Assembly (NCBI GenBank): GCA_019009955.1
Contig: CM032233.1
Span: 115,097,001-115,161,000, forward strand
DNA from: Riptortus pedestris
Lineage: Eukaryota > Arthropoda > Insecta > Hemiptera > Alydidae
Direction of reading: 5' to 3'
Length of the DNA stretch: 64,000 bases
The position numbers and the translations under genes were made by a program. The stretch's first letter is position 1. Every line of letters starts with the position of its first letter. Below, in pieces: positions 52,360 through 64,000 of the stretch. The notes beneath the pieces were generated by a model, which worked only from the letters and a program-made list of their open reading frames with translations, had not been told where the DNA came from and did not search any database.

Positions 52360-52560
52360 ACTGATAAAATTCTTTCACTATAGGCACGCTACTATCAAGG
52401 CGACGAGCCACATCTTCAGAGCTACAGAGCTCTGGTTCATCGTTAATTAGTGGCTTCCCGCTATACTTTCGACGATGAGGGAATGGCGGAGTCAGCAGGT
52501 TCAAAAAAGCTCTGAAGACAGGAGTTGCATTAGTAATATAGAAAGGAATGACATAAGTTG
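52360..52560 (-). pseudogene. Unidentified coding-like fragment
   Basis: One minus-strand frame is open for about 66 codons without a start and reads RKYSGKPLINDEPELC followed by SSEDVARRLDSSVPIVKEFYQ, then a stop, with CQQYLKF continuing after it. The pattern of a short helical segment EDVARRLDSSVPIVK recalls helix-turn-helix parts of transposases, but I cannot assign a family. It is better composed than chance frames in the region. Confidence 0.3.
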
Positions 52561-52592
52561 TTACAACGTCAAGTCTAACACATTAATGTATT

Positions 52593-52678
52593 AGCAGTCG
52601 TACTCATGACCCGATTTTCGAAATTTTTCTTCAAATGTCCATCGATCCTACCTAGGGGATAGAAAATGAGGCCCTTTC

Positions 52679-52719
<41 letters not shown>

Positions 52720-52984
52720 TATATTTGTCTGTTACCGCTATTTATTCTCTATCTTGATTATTAACCGAGATATTTGCATTTTTAGTTTTCGGCCATCAGT
52801 AAACCCCCACTCCTACTCATGTCTTATTAACAAAAAGCTGTATATAATATGAAGCACTTTATTTGAAGCCTAAATACCAAATATTGTTCTCATTAAACTT
52901 CTACGTTTTGAGATAAATGCAAATACGTGCCACACATGGGAAATCTGCTTAGTTAACTGAGCTCCTGCGTGATGGACTTTTTTT
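52593..52984 (+). mobile_element. Family A element, copy 9 (internal deletion)
   Basis: It starts GTCGTACTCATGACCCGATT, has the TA core (52686-52726) and TTTGTCTGTTACCGCTA, then jumps directly to TTTATTCTCTATCTTGATTA. The middle with the G-run is deleted. It continues with the AGTAAACCCCCACTCCTACTC-type module and ends CTCCTGCGTGATGGAC plus a T-run. Confidence 0.8.
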
Positions 52985-52999
52985 CACGTTCACACGCAC

Positions 53000-54920
53000 A
53001 CTGCCAGTCGCAACCAAAAATGATTGGTTCTCAGTGACTCAAGCTTTTTACATTCATACCAGCTTCTATTCTATTTTACCTTTAATGTGAAATAAAATAT
53101 TTACAATAAGAAAAAAAAATGTATGACATCCTATCCTTTTTTTTTTAGTTTTTTTTAATCGAAATAGAAACATGTATAAATTCTAATGCATGTAATTAAT
53201 AACAGAACATTAATAATTGCTTATTTGTAACATATATTGTGAAGACAATTGTTTGAGAACAAGTGAAGAATTACTTGTTTTTTTAGGCAAAGATTTCGTT
53301 GAAGCTAGAAAAAATCTGTATATTTAAGTACTAAATATTTGTTGCTACAGTCGCCGTAAGACTTGGCCCCCCGCCACCAACTTTGAGCACCCAGGGTGGT
53401 TCTCAGCTAGGTTTCCATAGTAATTCCCCTTTTGTTCATTACCCCACAGCTGCTTGGACTAGTTTTCCTATTCATCCTCGAGTACCATAAACCATTATTC
53501 TCGGTCTCCTGCTGTACAATTCAATTAGTTAGCCGTAGCTTATTGTACTCCTTTTATGCGTCAGTTTATGACTGCTTTCTTAACGCTCTTTTTTTTTCAA
53601 ACGAGAACCCCTCTTAAGTTTTAGACTATATTCGGTATTATTATGTAACCACGGTTCTAATTAAAGTTGCATTAAACGGGAACTTTGCATTTTGCATAAA
53701 ATATTCTGTATATCCTCAACAAACACTTTCAAACGGTCAGAGGCATAACTTATTGGTTGGCTATATATCTCCTAATAGAAAGAAGCAATGAGAAAACATG
53801 CCATATTCAAGATTTATAAACATTATGGGATCTATCAAAGCCTAAAGTAACTATCGAATTAGAAAACCACGAATTCACCTATTCTACAATTGAATTGAAC
53901 GACCGCATGGGAATGGCTCATAAAATAATTATCACAGTTTTCCTGAAGTTATTTCGTTTTGTTGCTTTTTTGAAATATTAATCTATATATCTATCTATTT
54001 AAATTAGTTAATTTTAAATCGTAATAGTATACTCAAACAGATCGTTAAAATATTCGTCGATGATGTATTCGTTACCTCGAAAACAAGAGGAAAAAGACAA
54101 CTGAAGTCAATAACATCACTAATTATCTGGTTTTCTGAAACATCTTTCAATAAAGTTTCTCCCGACGATGGATTAAACAATAGCTGTTGCAACAACCATA
54201 ATAAGAATTGGATAGAGAGGCTTCGAGTGTGAACTTATTTCTTAACAAGAAACATGGAAAGTTGTTAAGAAGAGGGACTCACACTTACAACGAGGGTCAC
54301 TTAGAGCATCACTAAAAGGAAAGTTCAGTCCGGCCAGCAAAAACTTTGATCAACCGCCAGCTTTAGAATGTGTGAAGTTATGAGAGCCCCTTTATTATTT
54401 GCAATATAGTACTAGTCATTTAAGTCAAATAATACTCAATGGGCATTCATTGCAAATGAAATACTGTAAAGGTAAAAATATCTAAAATTAATACCTTAAA
54501 GACACAAAATATTATTTAAATAAATAGAGTATATATATTGTAAAATATTAATTATTAATATAATTATATATTTGTAAAAATATATGTTATATATAAATAA
54601 ATTATATGATTGTAAAATATTTTTAAATAATCAGGCATTATGTCTTCCGCAACAGTATGTACTTGCAAAATAATTCTACATGGCACTTTAAAGTACTCCA
54701 GAAACCATAAAATACGTGTATAATGGAGAACAATACGTAATAGAAACAATGACCTAATTTTCTGTTTTCTGTCCTTATTTTTTATTTTTTAAGAGACGAA
54801 TCATTTTTTATGATGTAACTTTTTAATGAACTCATGGTGTAACAAAAAAAGAAGCAAATAGTACCAAAATATTTGAAGTTTAAAAGAACTTTTTTAGTTA
54901 ATTTATGGTAGCAGAATACA
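53000..54920. other. Unassigned intron sequence
   Basis: AT-rich, with a GC-richer patch at 53340-53640 in which I recognise nothing. Confidence 0.4.
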
Positions 54921-55796
54921 ATTATTGTTTCATCATCAGGTGCATGGTTTGGGATTTACAAGGATGACTACAATTTCCTGGTCTCGTTTTCCTGTGTCAT
55001 CGCTAACTAGAAATCTGATGATGGCAGCAATGCCTGTTAAAAGCAAGCTTTATTAAATAATTAATCTCATTAGTTTGATATAAAATTATTTCGGACCATG
55101 AATATTTAACTTGTTATTAACAACTAAGTATATCTATTGAATAGCACAACATATTATAATATATTAGTCAAAATATTGAAGTGACCAAACCAAAAATATA
55201 CTACCATATTTAAATACATTTTAATCCCTTTCACACACATTCAGTGCGCAAAGGGGTCCAAAGACTCCAATTTGTTTTATTCTTCATTTTTTTTAAAAAT
55301 CTACTGGGATTTTGCATAAAAATGAAATATGGCGCGCGTTTAATTCATATCGTAACGTTTAATTAATATTACTATGAACTTCAAATTACTAACCAGATAC
55401 TTATGAATCTCTAGGAACAATAAATTACATTTAAAATAGTCATGAATCAATAAGAAAACGACTTATTATACGTCAACACGACGATATGTAGATATTTTTT
55501 AGGAGCTTCAATTAGATAGTAGCGATGAATTCGTTTTGGTTTTTTTTTTAATATTTTGTTTTGCGTGTCTATATGACTCTTTTCTTTAGAGATTTACCAC
55601 GTTCTACAGAAAAGTAGTACGAATTAGGGATCTATTAAAAGGGAGGGTAGGAGTGATCCCTTCCAACTCAGTTTCCATTAATTTGTGTCGGTTTTTTTTT
55701 TTAAACTAAAAACTTTATAAATATATGGGAACCAATCGGAATTTCGTAATAATGAAATTTACATCTTCTTAACTGTAGAAGACCCGCTTCTTAGCT

Positions 55797-56153
55797 TTTT
55801 TGAAAATTTAACCATACTGGGTCACGTTATAAAAACTCCTTTTCTTTCTTCTGTTTTATTTAATTCCCCAACGCGTTTCAAGCACTATATATCTTTATCA
55901 AGAGATTCCTTTCTATTTAAAATTACATTGTACATACAAATACATTATTTTGCAAATTTTGAATATTCTAATGTAAATAGAATGTTAAGACAACATTTAT
56001 AAAAAAAAATAAAAAAAAAGTTGTAATTTTAGATAGACAGGAACTTGATAAGGAGCTATAGAGCTTGAAATGCGTTGGGGAATTAAATAAAACAGATGTT
56101 TTAAGGAAGAAAAGTTTTTATTACTTGACCTAGTATGGCTGCATTTTCAAACT
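55797..56153. repeat. Large imperfect inverted repeat
   Basis: The left arm (about 55797-55930) and the right arm (about 56025-56153) are reverse complements over about 130 bp with scattered mismatches. They share the core CTGTTTTATTTAATTCCCCA and, inverted, GCTTGAAACGCGTTGG. The spacer is about 95 bp and A-rich. This could be a fold-back element or two head-to-head copies of a retroelement end. Confidence 0.75.
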
Positions 56154-56939
56154 GTAATTTACATATTTAAATCACCACCACCTGAATTTTTTAATAAGAG
56201 TTCCTATTGAAAAATTCGATAAAATTCAAAGACGAGCTTACATTTGTTTTTAGATGTTTTACTCCAAAATCTTTTATGTATTTCATTAATATATAAGTGC
56301 TATGGTAGTGTTGCCAGCCCTTAGTTTCTGTCTTCCCAGTTGTACGAAATGTGAAACATGTAAAGCAAGTAATCACGTACAAAGGTGATTTCATTTGTTG
56401 ACCTCTTTTAACAAAAATTGTAAAAAAAGGAAATTATAACATACTGCTTAAAAATCTGCTTTGGTGGTTTATTTCGCCAATAATTCAAATTCTCTACCAC
56501 CCAGCGAAAAGAAAGCAATAGTTGACCGATATTTCTCAGTTACAATTGTGGGTGTAATTAAAGAAAATTTAATAGTGGAATTTGAATTAAGAAAATCAAT
56601 TTTCATTGCATACAGTTATTTTAAGCAATTGCTCAGTCAACAAATTATTCTAATAAGTGAATCGTTTTATGCCTCGAGAAACTCAACACTCATTATAGGG
56701 TTTCATAGGAATGATAATATAAACTGATAGAAACCTGAAATTATTCGAACAAAACGGGGGTAGTTTGATCAGAGTTATAGCTTTATGTCGTATAACTCAT
56801 TGATTTATATACAGTACTTTTAGTGATTTGTTTTTATTTTAGACGAGGTATTGAGATTACACACACGACAATATTACACAGGAATTTCTTAAAATCTTTG
56901 CGAATCATATTAAATGAGTAACAGAAACAATGACAGTTT

Positions 56940-57160
56940 CAGCCTGTCTGTTCTCTCTCCAGCGGACTCAAAATATTTAGATACTGATTTGAAACGTGAT
57001 ATTAATTTTTATCCGGGAAAGAAAGATCAATTTCCTTAACGAGCTAAATCTGTCTAGGGTGAGGGGGGAATTCGTAGCTGGTCAATTAAAACAAATTTAT
57101 ATATCTCTGATGTTAAGAGTCGGATCGAAAAAAATTTAACCATTCTTGGCGACCATTTAA
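56940..57160 (+). mobile_element. Family A element, decayed copy
   Basis: TGTCTGTTCTCTCTCCAGCG, GAAAGATCAATTTCCTTAAC, a G-run near 57060 and AAGAGTCGGATCGAAAAAAA appear in family order. Confidence 0.55.
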
Positions 57161-58555
57161 TTTAATACAACTATATACAAAAAACCTATGCATGCTTTAT
57201 ATTTTATGTTTTAAAGGTGAAATTTGTGAATACATTTATCTGTACTACAAATACAATAAGTAACTTATGCTGTGAAGGTGTTTTATGTATTTATCATTAT
57301 ATAAATTATTTTTCGAGTTTCCCCCTCTATACGAAGTCTCAAAACTACTCATAATATATACACGCATAGATTTTTGTATCAATGGAGGATTTTGACACCG
57401 ATATGATATAGTGAAACTCCACAAGTTTTTGATATATTTATTTAATTTTCAATAGTTTTCGAAAATGTGCACTGTTGAACTAATAGAGCTCGTGGCCTCT
57501 AAATAGAATCCTATAGTTGAGTAAAATTCTAGTGTGTAAAACAAGAATGGTCACAGATAAATACCTGGTCACAGAAAAATAGCACAGTTCAAACAAAGAA
57601 AAAAAAATTCTGAATTTCGATTTTATTTTTTTTAGGAACTCGCCTCTTATTTTATAAACCCCATCCCCAAGTGTACCCAGGGATATGTTTATCCCTCTAT
57701 CAAATTTACCCAAATATTTTTTTTTAGTTGGGAACGAAATTCATCCATAAAGGCAAATGTTTTCCAAACTTCCAATTATTACCACATTTCACTTTTATAT
57801 GATATGTTATCTTGACAACATCTGGAGTAGTTAGGGCTTAAGATAAGGCACCTTCATTATAATGTTCATTGTTTATTATTGTTTAGTTTATAGTTATTAA
57901 ACAGGATAACCAATCCTATTGATAATTTGGTGTACAACAATTTTTTCCCTGTACATATTTCTTGAATTCAAATATTAAAGGAGCTATTTTTGTTTTAACG
58001 CTTTCGGTTAAAACTCTATCAAGTGATTTTAATTTAGTACTATTATATCACTACTCGTGTAATGTCCAGCATACGTTTTAAATATGAGAGAACTAGAGAG
58101 TAGAATATGATCTGATGTACTCTATGTCATATTTCAGCCTACGGGAAAGTTGATCGTATAAGCAGCTCCTGCATGAAGGACATTTAAATGATTTGATAGT
58201 CCTGAGCTCTACATGCCTGCACATATTTATCCATTATTACTCGTTGGCAAAGGGTCAGAATTTATAGAAATACTATTTAGCCAATATTCCCTTTATTAAA
58301 ACTCTACACGTTTCGCGTTCTTTATTTCAGCAGGGGTATAATCCTTACAGCTAAAACCGAAGTCAGCCCATAGAGAGACACATTTCTCTAGTCTGGCTTC
58401 GTCTATAGAAAAATTCAACCTGGTACCGGCCGCTACATCGATACCTGTTTAAAACTGATATTGCTAAAATATACCTTCTACGATCAATGTTAATATTATT
58501 ACAAATTCCCCGATGAAGTAGCGTGAATAGTTCAAACTAACTTAACCATATATCA

Positions 58556-59333
58556 AAAAGTCCGTCACGCAGGGGCTGCGAGAACTATGCAGATTTCCCA
58601 AGTATGCCACGTAGGATATTTTTAATATGACATGAGTAGGTGTGGGGGTTTACCGAAGACCGAAAACTATAAAATGCAAATATCTTTGTTAATAATCAAG
58701 ATAGTCAAAATACGTACATAACAAAATTTATATAAAAATACATTTGCAATAAGATTAGTTTTATACAATATTTCGATTCGGCGCATAATAATTTATTTTA
58801 TTAAGAATAGTACAGTCTGCATTTAAAAGCATTTTGTAATGTGATATGTCCTCCGTAAAGATCTTAATATCCCATTTGTAAAGAATTTAATTCCCTTAAG
58901 ATTCAGAAAATTCCACAGCAGGCTATCCAATCATCCTAATCCAGAAGTCCTAGACCTTTCCAGTACCACTCATCCAAATTCCCCTCCTCCAGAGACAATG
59001 GCCCTGAGATCTCCTACAGAAGTGTAAAGTGAAGTGATAGCAGTGGCTATTTTCTTATCAAGTGCCATTCCTCCTTAGCTCTTGACTTCCTTGCCAGGCA
59101 GGGAGAGGCTGCTCTTCTCATTGTGGCGAAGGGGTGTAGATTCTGTCGTGAGTGATGGAGGACGCATAGAAATCGAGATATTAAATTTTTTTCGAAATTC
59201 CTCCCCTCTAAACCCCCCTTCCCACTGTTCGGATTTCAGCCATTAACGAACTAGATCTTTATTTTTGCCTAAAAAGATTAAATATTGAGTTTGGTAACGA
59301 TTAAACCAAAATTGCGACCGCTAGAGCCGTAAC

Positions 59334-59417
<84 letters not shown>

Positions 59418-59524
59418 TTTGAACGGACCTCATTTTCGTCATCTACTAGGTACGATAGATGGACATTTGAAGAATTTTTCAAAAATTACGACATGAGTAC
59501 ATCCCCTTAAGGGAAATATGCTAA
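58556..59524 (-). mobile_element. Family A element, copy 10, split by a nested insertion
   Basis: The 3' end AAAAAGTCCGTCACGCAGGG and the GTAGGTGTGGGGGTTTACCG module run to about 58790. The element resumes at about 59165 with AAATCGAGATATTAAATTT, the C-run (59206-59218), CGACCGCTAGAGCCGTAAC, a long TA core (59337-59414) and the 5' end CCCCTTAAGGGAAATATGCT. The split point falls in the conserved CGACGTATAGTAACGGAG segment. Confidence 0.85.
58791..59164 (-). mobile_element. Retroposon-like insertion nested in family A copy 10
   Basis: About 370 bp interrupt the host element. The flanks GCGCATAATAAT and ACGCATAGAAAT look like an imperfect 10-12 bp target duplication. On the minus strand the insert ends with CTTAATAAAATAAA, an A-rich tail. 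The body is GC-richer than the host and has no recognised domain. This fits a SINE or 5'-truncated LINE of unknown family, younger than the family A copy it entered. Confidence 0.6.
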
Positions 59525-59699
59525 AATGATAAAAACGTTAAAACTGTTTGTTTGAACTTTGCCAAGGAGTGATATTAGATTAGTGTTTTTGGGTCATTGG
59601 CGAATCGCATTTATCTATATTTTGTATAAGACTTTTAAAATTTATCTGTATCTATAATTTGACGTAGTAAATTAGTTATATGGTTTAAAAGTTTAAGTG

Positions 59700-60130
59700 A
59701 TAATAGGAGCTAGGGAGAGTGTTGGGGGGTAGGATTGTTAGATAAAACAGCGTTAGGTTGGATACTAGATTGAAGACTTGGGAGCGGGTTGGAGTCCGGC
59801 TGGGGAGGGACAGGCCTGCTGGGGGGGCGGCTAAAAGCTCCCTGGGAACCCTGCCACCTGCTACACCACTTAGCTCCTACCCCCTACCCCCCTCCTCACT
59901 CCTTCTAACCCATCTCAAACCAGGGCGACTTTTTTTTTATTTTATTTTATTTTCTTACCCAGTTCGGCCAAAAAATAGCCTACCTCTAACTAAGAGGCAA
60001 TCAGCGTTTTAAGAATCAAATTTCATCGACTCTCTCCCTCCACCGACCAGGACTTTTCCCTCCAGACGATGCGGATTCCAAGCGAATATTTCCAGCCGGT
60101 TTCTTCTGGGTCACTTCAGAAGAAGAGCTT
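59700..60130. other. GC-rich block with an 84-codon frame, unassigned
   Basis: G-rich on the left and C-rich on the right (59810-59910), then a T-rich tract. The plus-strand frame 59758-60012 is dominated by Pro/Ser/Leu from the C-run and shows no domain. Probably repeat-derived. Confidence 0.25.
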
Positions 60131-60745
60131 TTACTGGTCTTTTTTTTTTTCCTTCTGGTAGTTGTATATGGACGGAAAATATAGAAAAGTTTTTAGTTTA
60201 TTAGTAAAATATAATTGAAACTTTGACAATTTGAAACACTTTTTAATCTCATGCTCTATTTTAAATCCTACACAACAGTAGTTTATCCATAAGAAGAAGA
60301 TGGCAGCCACCAATTCAGTACTTATTATTAAAAATAGATAGTTTAAGTAAAATTAATGATTTATTTATATTTTTTAAGGAAAGCATTAAAATACGAAATT
60401 TTGTAATTGGGAAGAACATAACATTCATAATTATTATTATTTTATTTAAGTTAGTAGGGTTAACAAAGTTCATATTTATTTTCTATCATTTGTATGTAAG
60501 CAATCTCATTGTTTTCTATCTGTGTATATGTATATTGTAAATCTTTAATTACTAACTAGAATTGTATAGCATATTAATTTATGTAGTTTTACTTATTGCT
60601 ATTACTTTTTATTCAAGTTTCATTTTGTTTGTGATTAGGAGGCGAACTTTTTGCTTCAAGATGTAAACTCTTTTAAGGAATAAATTTTGGTAAAAGATAG
60701 ATTTTCCTCAAAAAATAATTTTTATCTGCATTCAAAATTCAATAT

Positions 60746-60803
60746 GGGGCTCAGGTTAGCCATGTGAGTTAAGGCGTTGATCTCAATCTCACATGGCAAA
60801 CCA
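60746..60803 (+). mobile_element. tRNA-derived SINE, truncated head
   Basis: GGGGCTCAGGTTAGCCATGT through TCTCACATGGCAAACC, the same head as at 22461 and 62893 but plus-oriented; the body is missing. Confidence 0.75.
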
Positions 60804-61439
60804 ACTTCACAGTTACTGCAAAGATTTCATTTGTAAAAATAATGGAATCATTAACTGCTGTTGCAACTTAATGTAAAGGTAATATATAGTGAATTACTGC
60901 ACTGATTGTCTGCATTATTCATTAACATATTTGAGCACGCCTCGCCTAATTTATAATAATTGTAGAAGCAACTTAAAATGTCATTCGTATATTATACAGC
61001 CCGTCGTGAACATGTTGAAATAAACATTGTTTCATGTTATAATAACATTAAACAACTACTAGTCATTAAATTACTAATAGCATTCAAGAATGTTAATCAT
61101 GTTCCTTCATTTGCTTGAATATAGTAGTAATAATTAATTTCATACTATACATACTGCAATAAACCAATTTTTTATGCTATTTTTTATCCATAACATGTAT
61201 TACGTTGGATATTAGTGGGCACCCACTCCTAAAACTGTTGATAAAATACAATACAGTCTATTTTACACAAATATTTCTTTTGTAAGAATTCCAAAGCACG
61301 GTTAAATCTGTTCAGGCACAGTGTTGTTTTACGAATGAGGTAAGCTCTGTTTCGTAAGAAGCCAGAAGTCGATTGAAATCAAACTTTCAGTGTAAATTAT
61401 ACTATAAACTCAATTTATTCATTAGATTTTTTCGATAAA

Positions 61440-61540
61440 AACCGAAAGTAACAACTATATTGAATAATATATATTTTGGCCTCCACGTAAACCCCCACTC
61501 CTGATTAGGAAATTTGTTTCCATAAATCATTAGATCCACT
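61440..61540 (+). mobile_element. Family A fragment
   Basis: CCTCCACGTAAACCCCCACT followed by CCTGATTAGG is a remnant of the long-form 3' module. Confidence 0.4.
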
Positions 61541-62103
61541 CACATACAGACAGAAAATCACGAGATAAAGAGAGAAAAAAAATTAATATCATTTAGTTGT
61601 TCTAAGATAATTAATTAACAACAGGCAGGACAGACAGAGTGAGAGATTTAAAAATATTCTTGAAGTAATGGTGGGTGATAATAAGAAAGAAATATTTAAG
61701 GAGAGTAGCTTTGCTGTAACTGGAAATAATTATTGCTCTCATGCTATTTTTGGGAGTATTAATAGGTCCCATTAAAAATAAATTCTGTTTAAAAATATAC
61801 AGCGTCAATATAGTGTTAGCATTACGTCATAGTAGTAAGTTCAAGGCCCACTAAATAATTAATCTCTGGCTAAGTAAATACATTAGAACCTGAAATAAGA
61901 GAAATAAAATCGTTGAAAATTATCCGTTCATTTCTCCCTTATTTTCTTTATGGCGTAGACGGCAGAGCTACTTGAAGAGAACATGTTACGAAATAAAAGA
62001 AATTAATGGTAATGACGATAACTATAATGCTGATGAGAGTTGAATCAAATGGAATGGGAGACATCCGCTCAACAACGTAGTTCAATAATAAAACAAACAA
62101 AAA

Positions 62104-62104
<1 letters not shown>

Positions 62105-62190
<86 letters not shown>
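62105..62190. repeat. Compound (TG)n(TA)n microsatellite
   Basis: TG tract to about 62158 running into a TA tract. Open frames across it on both strands (Val-Cys, His-Thr, Ile-Tyr runs) are artefacts. Confidence 0.95.
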
Positions 62191-62194
<4 letters not shown>

Positions 62195-62493
62195 TGCTTG
62201 TGTTTTATATGATTGGCTAGTCCACTTTTCGTCATCATTGACCTATTGTTCTACAGCAAATATAGATGTTTTTAATAATTTTTTTTAAATGTAGGAGTGA
62301 TAAAGTGGAAAAAATTTGACAATTCTTGTTTAGCATATAGATATTAATCATAAAAATTAGCGAAAAGGGACCTCTTCTTGATAAGGGGCAATGAAGCTCA
62401 AACCCCCGCGCGTGCGTTGGCGATGAAATTAAATAGGATATTTTAAAGAAGAAAAAACGTTCTTGATTTGGATCCAGTATTGTTACATTTTGA

Positions 62494-62499
<6 letters not shown>

Positions 62500-62541
<42 letters not shown>
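62500..62541. repeat. (TA)n microsatellite
   Basis: TA tract. Confidence 0.95.
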
Positions 62542-62544
<3 letters not shown>

Positions 62545-62664
62545 TTTGGTTTGGGAGATAGTGTATCTACAAATGTTAAATCTATCCAAGGTGATTCAAT
62601 TTAAATCGTTCAATTTCAAAAACACGACAGAAATCATAATATGTCGAAACATTAAAAATAATTT

Positions 62665-62893
62665 TATTATTATTATTTATAAACTTCCACTTTTTACTAA
62701 AAAGGCTAATTGGGACGAGTTATCTACAATTTATCACACTTTTCTAGCCAGGGTGAGACTAAGGATTTTATGTAATGAGCTCGTTACTAAATAAATTCCT
62801 ATTGCCCAGGCGGGAATCGAACTCACCACTTTAGGATTACCATGTGAGATTAAGGCCACAAAACTTTAGCTCACATGGCTAACCTGAGCCCCT
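62665..62893 (-). mobile_element. tRNA-derived SINE, copy 2
   Basis: Minus-oriented and collinear with the copy at 22245-22461: head GGGGCTCAGGTTAGCCATGT, B-box-like GAGTTCGATTCCCGCC (a better match to the pol III consensus than copy 1), body with CACCCTGGCTAGAAAAG. The two copies differ by scattered substitutions and small indels. Confidence 0.85.
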
Positions 62894-62899
62894 TTATTA

Positions 62900-63750
62900 A
62901 TTAACAACTCAAAACAAAATGGAAAATGTAAATAAATATTAAAACACAAAGCAGCAATGCTCAAAGGTTAAAAGGCTCAAAATTATTTCATCATTACTTA
63001 ATTTCACGTAGAATGGTGCAAACATCTCAAAAGGACTTACAGAGGTAATATCACCAAGCGGTGGCCGTAGCCGAATGAACTCACGAGCTGAAGCGTCAAA
63101 TTTTGTGCCTTAACGATATAGTCCAGGTGGAGCTCCTATACTGTTAAATTCTATTTCATTTTCACAACATTGCTAGACGAGGAAACAACTGGAATCTGGA
63201 AATAATGCTTTGTGATTTTTTCTACAGAATTTAAGCCTCTCATGTCATAGGCATTCTTATAGCTCATGTACTTTCGTCCAATTATTGATTTTATTAGGGG
63301 TTGTATTCAATTTTTAAGAACCCTTGGATCAATTTCACTTTTTTATACGAATTAGAGTAAATTATTTTGTTTTAATTAAATGCTATAGATAATTATATTA
63401 CAACTTTATACATGTGAAAAAGCCTAACATATTTTTTTAATAGTCCTTAACGCAGGACTGTGCCAGATTAGTTTTACAACTTCTATCTAATTTTTTGTTC
63501 ATGTCAACTATCGATCCCGATATCAGTGTTCCAAGACTGAAGGTACATTAAATTTCTAGTCTGCATTCTATACTGGCAAACAAAGTGCAATTTTGGAAGC
63601 ACTCTAACAATTCTGAGTGAATAACCTCTATTTTTCTTGATGTCTTTATTGTTAAATAATCTCATACAGAAGGCAACGGAATGCAACTTTATGTTCGTAT
63701 CTCTAGTACGTTGTAGAAAGAAAATGAATGAAGGCAAAACGTCCGGTTCC
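62900..63750. other. Unassigned stretch
   Basis: A minus-strand frame (63737-63504) has a faint resemblance to C-terminal ends of LINE polymerases (TRDTNIKLHSVAF), too weak to call. Confidence 0.2.
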
Positions 63751-63760
63751 TATGATGAAT

Positions 63761-63819
63761 GATTTTGTTATCATATATACTGGATCCTAGGCGTATCCAG
63801 TATATATGATAACAAAATC
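63761..63819. repeat. Perfect 25-bp palindrome with a 9-nt loop
   Basis: The left arm 63761-63785 begins GATTTTGTTATCATATATAC and is the exact reverse complement of the right arm 63795-63819. The loop is CCTAGGCGT. A perfect hairpin of this length is unlikely to survive long by chance, so it is either recent or constrained. Confidence 0.85.
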
Positions 63820-64000
63820 TACTTCCACCTAGCATTTACATGACAAAAATACATTATAATCTTCGTGAATCTAGATAAAACTTTGCTTTTTTAAGGTTTT
63901 TTGTTGTAAACAAAGTTAATCCCTCTCAAATTAATGCTGCTATAGTCTAGAACAGCCTTCATTAATCCTAACTTAATCTTTTAATCGAATATTTAAACTT

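Larger units (their letters stand above)
35253..64000 (-). other. Onecut intron upstream of the microexon (continues past the window)
   Basis: No Cut-domain sequence is visible on either strand, so the exon encoding it should lie beyond base 64000, making this intron at least 28.7 kb. Subregions: 35280-37690 and 37870-48700 are mostly unique AT-rich DNA in which I see only short chance open frames; from 48700 onward it is repeat-rich. Confidence 0.6.

Noticed and set aside
59758..60012. 84-codon frame in the C/G-rich block
   Set aside because: It is a Pro/Ser/Leu-rich product of a simple C-rich tract, with no domain and no context.
62040..62288. Small proteins with Val-Cys or His-Thr and Ile-Tyr repeats
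   Set aside because: They are translations of TG/TA microsatellites, as are the similar frames at 16809-17075, 32684-32911, 33838-34023 and 62468-62794.

Overview
The window looks like intronic and flanking DNA of a large, AT-rich, repeat-laden animal genome. The only host gene I can support is a ONECUT-class transcription factor gene on the minus strand. Its 3' part is here: a 24-nt microexon (35252-35229), a first homeodomain exon (3249-3137) and the terminal homeodomain exon with the stop codon (1775-1581). Splice sites and phases agree across all three. The Cut-domain exon, 5' UTR and promoter are not visible and should lie beyond base 64000. The homeodomain reads like a protostome Onecut. 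With the very long introns, (TA)n arrays, tRNA-derived SINEs and mixed LINE/copia debris, a mollusc, plausibly a cephalopod, is my best guess. That is inference and not proof.

Layout: 1-1580 is the 3' UTR/downstream flank. 1776-3136 is a short intron with a decayed LINE reverse-transcriptase fragment. 3250-35228 is a ~32 kb intron packed with mobile DNA: a decayed Ty1/copia fragment (-), a nearly full-length but broken Jockey-like LINE (+, about 5220-8075), a 279-bp MITE-like element, many copies of one repeat family ('family A'), a SINE, a possible Gypsy LTR/primer-binding site, a Tc1/mariner-like MITE, a 5'-truncated RNase-H-bearing LINE (30760-32160) and a pair of opposed tRNA-derived SINE heads. 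From 35253 to the end is the next intron upstream. It is mostly unique AT-rich DNA from 35.3 to 48.7 kb, apart from one exon-like GC-rich block (37811-37739). It becomes repeat-rich again from 48.7 to 64 kb.

Family A dominates. At least eleven recognisable and several decayed copies, on both strands, share a 5' end with a 20-bp palindrome, a (TA)n-bearing core, a C/G-run segment and a 3' hairpin followed by T-rich DNA. This is the architecture described for Helentron-associated non-autonomous elements such as Drosophila DINE-1. Two subfamilies differ by a swapped 3' module. The family explains many of the microsatellites and several spurious open frames.

There is no operon-like organisation. 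The 'genes' beside Onecut are dead or dying mobile elements. The most interesting host-level observations are the frame-neutral microexon in the linker between the Cut domain and the homeodomain, and the 73-nt exon-like block, which would keep the only open frame if entered in the Onecut phase but would remove the homeodomain.
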